Shown: piece by piece, positions 16,567-22,387 of the stretch
Position numbering within the stretch: the stretch's first letter is position 1
How the letters are laid out: each line of letters begins with the position of its first letter
Source of the DNA: Planctomycetaceae bacterium
GTDB taxonomy: Bacteria > Planctomycetota > Planctomycetia > Planctomycetales > Planctomycetaceae
Assembly (NCBI GenBank): GCA_947479075.1
Contig: CANJZR010000004.1
Location: 1 to 22,387, forward strand
Length of the DNA stretch: 22,387 nucleotides
Reading direction: 5' to 3'
Made by a program: the position numbers and the translations under genes
The notes under the pieces: model-generated
Told to the model about the DNA's origin: nothing
What the model saw: only the letters and a program-made list of their open reading frames with translations
Database searches by the model: none

Positions 16567-18249
16567 CTACTTCGACTTCGAGCGGACATACGGTCGGAGT
16601 TCGCGTTTCACCTTCAGACCCGTCGCCTGCAACGAGGTTGTCGGGAGCTTTGCGCGAACCACTCGATCTGTCGGAGACTCAATTATCGGGGGGCCCGACC
16701 GACTTGTCATCGGTGCCGCCTCACCCCCATCGCCCGAAACCTCGCCTTGCAGGAATTGCATGAACTTGCGGCTGGGTTTGTGAATCAGGATGACTTTATC
16801 ACTGGGGCTATTCTCGTTCCGACCACGAATCAGAACCACGATCTCGGCGTCATCGGCGACGAACTCTTCCACCGGCGGCGTCTTGGAGGGAGTGACGAAG
16901 AATGGCTTGGCAGGTTCCTTGGTCGGCGGGTCAAAGTCGGGAACCTTGGAATCCGGCTCCTCTTCGGACTTGGGCTCGGTGATGGCCAGTGGAGCCTCTA
17001 CACCCTGTGAAGACGAGGGCGGCCACTGAGGCGCAGCTGACTCCGACGATTCGGGCGGTCCGGCCAGCGATTCTCCGCCTTCGGATGGAATCAGGTGAGA
17101 CATCTCGTGCTTGGCCAGCAGAGCGTGAATCGGCTTCAGACCGCAATACACTCCACCGCTGGGCTTCTTGGTCTTCAGATCAGAATCAGCTGCAAAGCAA
17201 ACGCCCACCAGCGTTCCCGCTTCGTTGAACAGCCCGCCTCCCGAACGGCCCTGAATGGGAACTCCCGTACAGATGAGCGTGTCGGGCCCGCTGAACTTGT
17301 TCACATCCTTGACTCGCAACTGTTCACGCGTTGGCTCGGAGCCACCACCACAGCCAATACTGACGACCTTGGCGCCCATGCCCGGTGACTCAGAAGCAGA
17401 CCCGACAGGGCAAAATGCCACAGCTTCATCTGTGGGAATGGAAAGCAATCCGACATCCGCATCGGGATCAGTTCCCACAATCGTTCCCACGATCGTGACC
17501 GGCTGTCCGTCACGAAACAGATCGATCTCGACCTTGGTATCCGGAGTCGCGCCACGACAGATGTGGCTGCATGTCAGAATTGTCGATCGACCGGCCAGAC
17601 TTTCGATGATCGTGCCGGAGCCTTTGACCACGGAGTTCCCGGTAATGATGCGGATCCGCACGCTGGCAGCCATCGGGTCGGCAGCGGACGACTGAGCGGG
17701 AACATCAGCGGGCGGAGTCGCTTCCGGGCTGTTTCCCCGAATTTCGGAACGAACGTTGGACGGCCTCTTCTTGGGGAATGGCCAGATCCTGCGAGGGGAT
17801 TCGTCCTGCGACGTGACACTGTTTCCAGGGGTGGTGTTCGAGTCCCGAGGTTCAGCGGGTTCGGTCACATCGGGGCGCGGCAGAGGAGCTTCGTCCCCCA
17901 GACTCACTGACAGACGATCCGATCCGGGTCCCCTGCTCTGTTGAGGGATCCGGGCCAGCATTTGGCGGATCTGCCCTTCAGACTGATACCCGACATTCCG
18001 CTCGACTTCTTTGTCATCGACCACGAGCACAAATGCGGGGATCGAGGTGACGTTGTACTGCTGAGCCAGGGCATGGTCGGCGTTCACGTCCACACTGCGA
18101 ATCGGAAGGCCTTCGCGTTCCAGCTTGGCCACGACGGGCGCCACCTGCTGACAGGGGCCGCAGGTTTCCGAACTGAACTCCAGAAGGTATCCCCGCTCGC
18201 CAGCTCCCAGAGCCGACAGAGCGATCACGCAGAACGCGGCGACATTCAT
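16567..18249 (-). CDS. Exported thioredoxin - trypsin-like serine protease fusion
   Basis: 560-residue protein. A short hydrophobic N-terminus (about 1-16) suggests export. A thioredoxin domain follows with CGPC (30-33) and the cis-Pro segment TSIPAFVLV. A Pro/Ser/Arg-rich linker (about 102-190) leads to a trypsin-like domain with all three expected residues: H229 in TCSHICRG, D265 in DADVGLLSI and S336 in GRSGGGLF. A low-complexity acidic and proline-rich tail (about 385-500) and a basic C-terminus (RPYVRSKSK) follow. The triad suggests an active S1-type protease in the periplasm or at the surface. The thioredoxin part may act as a disulfide exchanger or a substrate-binding module. The start ATG 18249 has GGTGA just upstream. 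It is convergent with hpnE. I do not recognise a named family. Confidence 0.85.
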   Translation of the reverse strand: MNVAAFCVIALSALGAGERGYLLEFSSETCGPCQQVAPVVAKLEREGLPIRSVDVNADHALAQQYNVTSIPAFVLVVDDKEVERNVGYQSEGQIRQMLARIPQQSRGPGSDRLSVSLGDEAPLPRPDVTEPAEPRDSNTTPGNSVTSQDESPRRIWPFPKKRPSNVRSEIRGNSPEATPPADVPAQSSAADPMAASVRIRIITGNSVVKGSGTIIESLAGRSTILTCSHICRGATPDTKVEIDLFRDGQPVTIVGTIVGTDPDADVGLLSIPTDEAVAFCPVGSASESPGMGAKVVSIGCGGGSEPTREQLRVKDVNKFSGPDTLICTGVPIQGRSGGGLFNEAGTLVGVCFAADSDLKTKKPSGGVYCGLKPIHALLAKHEMSHLIPSEGGESLAGPPESSESAAPQWPPSSSQGVEAPLAITEPKSEEEPDSKVPDFDPPTKEPAKPFFVTPSKTPPVEEFVADDAEIVVLIRGRNENSPSDKVILIHKPSRKFMQFLQGEVSGDGGEAAPMTSRSGPPIIESPTDRVVRAKLPTTSLQATGLKVKRELRPYVRSKSK

Positions 18250-18590
18250 ACTTCACCAGGCTTCCGTGCCAAGTTGCATTTTTTGCAATCCACCGACCGG
18301 CAGATTGAAAGAAGTGCAGATTGCAGCCGACAACCCGTCCGTCTCCGAACCGGATCATTTCGCCGCAAACCACTGCCGTGCGAAGAGATTCTCAAGAGTC
18401 AGCTGCGGTCGTCGCGTCTGCCTCAAAATGCCTCTTCCGGGCATTGCTTCCAAAGCAGACTTAATGCACACCCCGTGCCGCGAATCCCCGGCGACTCATA
18501 CAAGCCAGATCAAATACGACCAACTGCCATCCTCCCATCTCCACTCCCCTCTCCGTTCACCAGACAACGAACCTCTTTCTCCTGCCTTCA

Positions 18591-18735
18591 TTCTTGCTTC
18601 CCTTCGTTGCCTTTTGTTCAAATCCAATAACGCCCAAATGGTACTGAACTCTGATGGTGTCGCAGTGCCTCGTCCTTTTGTTGAGAGCAGGAAGAAAATC
18701 GAACAAAAGCGAAGCAAGGAAACGAAGGAAGAGTG
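18591..18735. repeat. Imperfect inverted repeat of pyrimidine-rich decamers
   Basis: The left arm (18591-18620) and the reverse complement of the right arm (18701-18730) each read as three 10 nt units of the type CCTTCGTTNC / CTTTTGTTCN. The innermost 9 bp (18611-18619 and 18701-18709) pair perfectly; further out identity is about 60 percent, with the periodicity kept. The centre is about 81 nt. The layout copies that of 11337-11483 with a different unit sequence. Confidence 0.6.
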
Positions 18736-18835
18736 TCGGGTTTCTTGTGTGTGACTTTGTCATTGAAATAGAACGGCAACACGCTGCGAGGAGTTATGAC
18801 TTGCGGGTTTTCGTCGAGTCAACATTCGGTGATGG

Positions 18836-18880
18836 CAAAAACGAACAGTCGCCCGAATCGAGTTGAACTCGGGCGACTGT
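18836..18880 (-). terminator. Rho-independent terminator of the C45-type hydrolase gene
   Basis: A perfect 12 bp stem (18845-18856 with 18869-18880) and a 12 nt loop. On the minus strand it is followed, after three bases, by five T residues (18837-18841). It lies 27 nt after the stop codon at 18908, as expected for a terminator of the leftward gene. Confidence 0.85.
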
Positions 18881-18907
18881 GATGGAGCCAGCAGTTCGAG
18901 GCGGTAT

Positions 18908-20167
18908 CTACTTGAGACTAATATCGGGATTGCCGTCGCCATCGGCGTCGATCGTCTTCAGATCGATATAGACATAGGGACGCTGATACGCCTCTTTGTC
19001 CTGGTGGGCATAGGAGACCCACATGCGGAAATCGGTGGCGTCATAGACGACGTTCTCGACGTTGCCGCCCTTAATCGGAATACTGCTGGCGAGTTGGACG
19101 AGTTTCTCCCCCGTGAGCTTTCCATGTTCAGCTTTCAAGGTCGGGAAGGCCCCTCGACCTTCGTCGTTATAGACACAGCCGGTCAAAACTCGTGGCGCGA
19201 ATTCATCGTTCGGATCGTTGTCCTTCCAAATCGACAGCCACTTCTCAGCTCCTTCCGGAGCATGAGCCCGCAACTTCACCGCCCGTAACTCCGCCTGACC
19301 GTCTCCGAAGACGAAGTGATAACGCTTGGTCGGCGGGACCGACTGGAAAATATCGAGCACCTTCGTCAGTGAATCCCCGTCATACAGCATCGTGCGGAAG
19401 AACGTCGTGAAGTGCGGCGCGTGAATCTGGTACGGCGCTTCCTTGCCCGGGGAGTCGCCCATTTCGGCGAGGGCAATCCCCTTCGTGTTCATTCCGGTGT
19501 GAGCCCCGATAACACCCGCAAAACTGGGGACCACATGCGGCGTCCCCTGATCAGGAATGTAGAGCACGATCATCGGATACTCATGCGCACCAACCTCCAT
19601 GTTCCAATCGAGATTGCGGGTTTGATACAGGTGCCCATCGACGGTCGCTTCGCCCCAGGCCGCAATACTGCTGCACGAGTACGGCATCAGGAGCGAGACC
19701 GCATGCAAGGCCTGAAAAGTGGCCAGCGGCAGCCCCGAACCATCTGCCAGCCCAACCATCTCCTGCTCCACACGATCATCTGTATAGGACGCCGAGCGAG
19801 ACCAGACTTCGGTCAAAAACTCCGTCGAGACGCCCAACTCCTTCGCTATCCCTGCGAGAGCTGGGGGGACGAACTGGTGGATCTCCTGGCGAGTCAATTG
19901 ACCTAGGTGATAACCCATCTGGTAGGGAGTCCCGCGGACGACTGCCACGGGATACTCAATCCCTCCATTTCCGATCACGGTCCGATGGCCGCTGCCGCCA
20001 GCGGTGGAGGGAGTTGAGAAGAGCTTCGGCTTGGGAGCTGCAGGGGCATTGGAACCAGTGATCGCTTCAGCCTTGTCTTCGGCCCTTGCGAAAGTCCCAA
20101 ACGCCATCGCTCCACTCAGCAGGCCGCAAGCCGCTGCAAACAGAAATCGTCTTGAGGACAAGCACAT
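18908..20167 (-). CDS. Secreted C45-type autoproteolytic Ntn hydrolase/acyltransferase
   Basis: 419 residues with a signal peptide (about 1-29, ending AFGTFARA). The core resembles peptidase family C45 (isopenicillin N acyltransferase type), in which a cysteine is exposed by self-cleavage and acts as the N-terminal nucleophile on amide bonds. Here the candidate is C165 in MPYSCSSIAAWG, followed by the typical GHLYQTRNLDWNM. Other landmarks are YPVAVVRGTPYQMGYHLGQL near the start of the mature chain and GMNTKGIALAEM. The C-terminus ends DADGDGNPD (407-415), an acidic calcium-loop-like sequence not expected in the family. The ATG at 20167 has AGCAGG five bases upstream. The substrate is unknown. 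The next gene upstream on the same strand ends 112 nt away, so an operon is possible. Alternative: a choloylglycine-hydrolase-like Ntn enzyme. Confidence 0.82.
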   Translation of the reverse strand: MCLSSRRFLFAAACGLLSGAMAFGTFARAEDKAEAITGSNAPAAPKPKLFSTPSTAGGSGHRTVIGNGGIEYPVAVVRGTPYQMGYHLGQLTRQEIHQFVPPALAGIAKELGVSTEFLTEVWSRSASYTDDRVEQEMVGLADGSGLPLATFQALHAVSLLMPYSCSSIAAWGEATVDGHLYQTRNLDWNMEVGAHEYPMIVLYIPDQGTPHVVPSFAGVIGAHTGMNTKGIALAEMGDSPGKEAPYQIHAPHFTTFFRTMLYDGDSLTKVLDIFQSVPPTKRYHFVFGDGQAELRAVKLRAHAPEGAEKWLSIWKDNDPNDEFAPRVLTGCVYNDEGRGAFPTLKAEHGKLTGEKLVQLASSIPIKGGNVENVVYDATDFRMWVSYAHQDKEAYQRPYVYIDLKTIDADGDGNPDISLK

Positions 20168-20279
20168 AAGAACCTGCTCCGAGCCAGAAGTATGGCGAGA
20201 TGAGGCAACGACCCGTCCAACAGCAGAACGCCGTTGGAGATCCAGGTGAACGGTCCCGCGTCTGCTTGGACTGCTGATG

Positions 20280-22382
20280 CTATTCGATCGTCAGTCCGAC
20301 ATCACGACGCTGTCCCGTCAAGGTACCAACGGTCCGGGCGAATTCCCAGCCGGTCCGAGATTCGGTGCCCGAGAAACGTAATGCAACCCGGCTACGATCC
20401 GCAGCCATCGCCACGGCTTGGGGGAATTCGAGAATGCGAGAGACATTCAGGAAGATCGGTCCGCTGGCATGATCGACCGGCAGATCGGTCAGCTGCAGGT
20501 CAGCGACCGGAGGCTCAAAGAGCGAGGCATACACGCCCCAGCCCGCTGCCCTCCCTTTACAGGCGATCGTTAGCGGAATTTCGCTCAGCGATGGAATTGA
20601 GCGAACCGCCTGAATCGCCCGCCGAGTGTCCCAGACACGGGCACTGTCATCGGTCTGGCCCAGAAGTGCGAAGCGGCGACGGATATGGACACGTTCTCGC
20701 TCATTCCGCGTCCATTCGGTCGGACCAATTCCACGTGGAGCGAAGAAAACGTGATACGCGCCTGGCTGACGGCACATCTGCAAAAAGGCACGGAAATCGG
20801 ACTCTTCCGGAGATATCGCTTTCTCAGTTGCTGACGCTGCCTCCTTCTCCCGGCGTGCCCGTTCCATCCAATGGCTAGCTTGCTCCCACTCCACCTGATC
20901 CAGAATGTGAAGTACCACGCGTTTGGCCTGCTGCGGATCAAGGCTCGCGGACTGAGCGCCCCACAGCGACAGTCGATAGGGTTCCTGGCTCAGATACTCG
21001 TGTTCTGTCCAGCGAATTCCGCTCTGCACATCCGAACGAATCGTGCGCAGCTCGACGGGCATTTGTCCCTCTGGCCAGGCTTTGAAACTCAGCGTCATCA
21101 GCTGCTTCAGCCAGTTTGACTTCATGGCGTCCCACTCCGCGGAACTGGTGGGAGTCGTGATCTGAGCAGCGGGGACGAAGACCTCGTGAATCGTGGTGTT
21201 TCGCTGATCGGTCGGGAGTGTCGCGAAGACCTTCAGCTGTTCGGGCTCGAAGAACTTCACGGCCACCTTATCAATCGGTGACTCTGCCTGCTTGAGAAAG
21301 CGGTTGAACCAGACGAACTCATGGACCTGGAGTTCCTGGGTGTCCTTGTGCGGCCCTTCGGTAATGTTGAGTCCCAGGTGCGCTGGCTTGCCATAGAGCT
21401 CGTAAATCCTGCGGACCTGCGAATGCACCTGCACGACTCCGTCGAGGGGAAATATTCCGTCCTTGTCGGTATTCGCGATCAGCAGCGGGCGTGGGGCTAC
21501 CAGAGCTGCGACCGTTGCGTAGTCCCACCCGTAAGTATTCATCTGGTACATGCAATCGCAGTGGCCTTCCACGCAGCCATCGACAACATGGTTCTTCAGC
21601 GTCGTGATTCCGGCGACAGGGACAGCGACTTGGATTCGCTCATCGAGAGCGGCAATCCACCAGCTATAAGCCCCACCGCCCGATCGACCGCAGACTCCGA
21701 TACGGTTCTTGTCGATCTCGGGCCGGGTCTCCAGATAGTCGAGAGCCCGGATGCAGTTCCACGCTTCCACGCCCGCCGGGGTATAGCCACGGGCCTGCCA
21801 CCACCACATCCCCTCGCGATGGGTGCCGTGGTGAATCCCCTCAATCTCTCCCAGCTGAAGTGTGTCAATCGTCAAGCAGGCGTATCCGTTGCGTGCATAC
21901 CACCCACCGTGGTGCTGGTAGCCCACCTTATTGCCGAATGAGACGCTGTCTTTCTTGACGACCGCATGCCCACAGACATAGAGCACCGTCGGCAGTGGGC
22001 CGGTTGCGTTCTTCGGCAGATAAAGATTCCCCGTGACGTAGAGCCCTGGAGACGATTGAAAATGCAGCTTCTCGACGGTGAACTCTTCGTGTTCGGTCTT
22101 TCCCGTGATGACGGGTTGCAGGTCGGTCTTCGGCGGTAAAGGATCAAGCCCCAGCATTTCGAACAGCTGTCGCCGCAGTTCGGGGCGTTTGGCTTCCCAG
22201 TCCGTCAGAGTCTGGACATCAGCCAAGGTTTTCGCTGCCAGACGTTCGGTTTCCAGGCGGAAATACTCCGCGACGAGCCGGTCGCCCACGGAGGTGTCGA
22301 CCGGTTTCTCACCAGCCTGTTCTCCTGCCTGAACGAACGCCACCCAGAGGAAAAATAACAGGCTGAGTGGCAGGAAACGCAT
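20280..22382 (-). CDS. Secreted acetyl xylan esterase-like alpha/beta hydrolase with degenerate second domain
   Basis: 700 residues. The signal peptide MRFLPLSLLFFLWVAFVQAG fits an export start at 22382, five bases from the window edge, so the ribosome site is not visible. The N-terminal half is an alpha/beta hydrolase of the acetyl xylan esterase/Abhydrolase_7 kind: PTVLYVCGH (131-139), nucleophile elbow GVCGRSGGG with S234, ANTDKDGIFP with D306/D308, and ITEGPHKD with H345. Such planctomycete enzymes are presumed to remove acyl groups from polysaccharides. The C-terminal half (about 360-700) carries a second stretch, VWDTRRAIQAV (near 582) followed by CKGRAAGW (near 606). This mirrors the first domain's WNCIRAL...CGRSGGGAYSWW but lacks the serine. 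Length is about twice that of a single-domain esterase. Confidence 0.88.
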   Translation of the reverse strand: MRFLPLSLLFFLWVAFVQAGEQAGEKPVDTSVGDRLVAEYFRLETERLAAKTLADVQTLTDWEAKRPELRRQLFEMLGLDPLPPKTDLQPVITGKTEHEEFTVEKLHFQSSPGLYVTGNLYLPKNATGPLPTVLYVCGHAVVKKDSVSFGNKVGYQHHGGWYARNGYACLTIDTLQLGEIEGIHHGTHREGMWWWQARGYTPAGVEAWNCIRALDYLETRPEIDKNRIGVCGRSGGGAYSWWIAALDERIQVAVPVAGITTLKNHVVDGCVEGHCDCMYQMNTYGWDYATVAALVAPRPLLIANTDKDGIFPLDGVVQVHSQVRRIYELYGKPAHLGLNITEGPHKDTQELQVHEFVWFNRFLKQAESPIDKVAVKFFEPEQLKVFATLPTDQRNTTIHEVFVPAAQITTPTSSAEWDAMKSNWLKQLMTLSFKAWPEGQMPVELRTIRSDVQSGIRWTEHEYLSQEPYRLSLWGAQSASLDPQQAKRVVLHILDQVEWEQASHWMERARREKEAASATEKAISPEESDFRAFLQMCRQPGAYHVFFAPRGIGPTEWTRNERERVHIRRRFALLGQTDDSARVWDTRRAIQAVRSIPSLSEIPLTIACKGRAAGWGVYASLFEPPVADLQLTDLPVDHASGPIFLNVSRILEFPQAVAMAADRSRVALRFSGTESRTGWEFARTVGTLTGQRRDVGLTIE

Positions 22383-22387
22383 AGATA

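Larger units (their letters stand above)
18250..18907. other. Gene-free region between two leftward genes
   Basis: 658 bp. Open frames here are long only by chance and lack family features. It contains a small hairpin TTGCA-TTTTT-TGCAA (18274-18288) in the leader of the protease gene, an inverted decamer element (18591-18735), and a terminator (18836-18880). The protease promoter must lie here but no clear box was found. Confidence 0.55.

Noticed and set aside
18266..18754. Long open frame (162 codons) on the plus strand in the 658 bp gap
   Set aside because: Composition is low in hydrophobic core residues, it crosses the inverted repeat element, and no family motif is visible.

Overview
The window looks like a chromosomal segment of a planctomycete (class Planctomycetia). 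The evidence is a PSCyt1/DUF1549/DUF1553 cytochrome-type protein next to a DUF1501 protein, a second DUF1501 protein, a full-length HrpA helicase, an HpnE-type squalene pathway enzyme, a secreted alpha/beta hydrolase of the acetyl xylan esterase type, and GC-rich intergenic repeats. Genus cannot be fixed from the sequence alone. There are no rRNA or tRNA genes, CRISPR arrays or phage genes.

Layout, left to right. 1-1122 (-) is the start and most of an L-2-hydroxyglutarate oxidase gene cut by the window edge. 1240-5181 (-) is hrpA. After a divergent 265 bp gap, 5447-9229 (+) encodes a giant secreted PSCyt1/DUF1549/DUF1553 protein and 9892-11307 (+) its usual DUF1501 partner. Between these two sits a 635 bp cassette: a Y1 (HUH) REP-associated transposase gene enclosed by exact 31 bp inverted repeats. 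11308-11508 is a convergent gap filled by an inverted pair of decamer arrays. 11509-12960 (-) is a second, unpaired DUF1501 gene, divergent from 13152-14363 (+, DegT-type aminotransferase) and 14369-14926 (+, thioredoxin-like protein), which are 5 nt apart. A third copy of the cassette repeat lies in the next gap (14990-15017), followed by hpnE (15148-16548, +). Convergent to hpnE is a thioredoxin/trypsin-like protease fusion (16567-18249, -). A 658 bp gap holds a second inverted decamer-array element and a strong terminator. The terminator serves a secreted C45-type Ntn hydrolase (18908-20167, -), and a secreted acetyl xylan esterase-like hydrolase (20280-22382, -) completes the window.

How the genes work together. 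The PSCyt/DUF1501 pair is a planctomycete hallmark of unknown biochemistry, probably exported and haem-linked. HpnE is the last step of squalene formation by the HpnCDE route, but HpnC and HpnD are not here. The secreted hydrolases suit a heterotrophic, polymer-degrading lifestyle. The most noteworthy signal is the repeat biology: a domesticated-type HUH transposase bounded by inverted copies of a dispersed repeat and wedged inside an otherwise conserved gene pair, plus two further inverted-repeat elements built on 10 nt periodicity.
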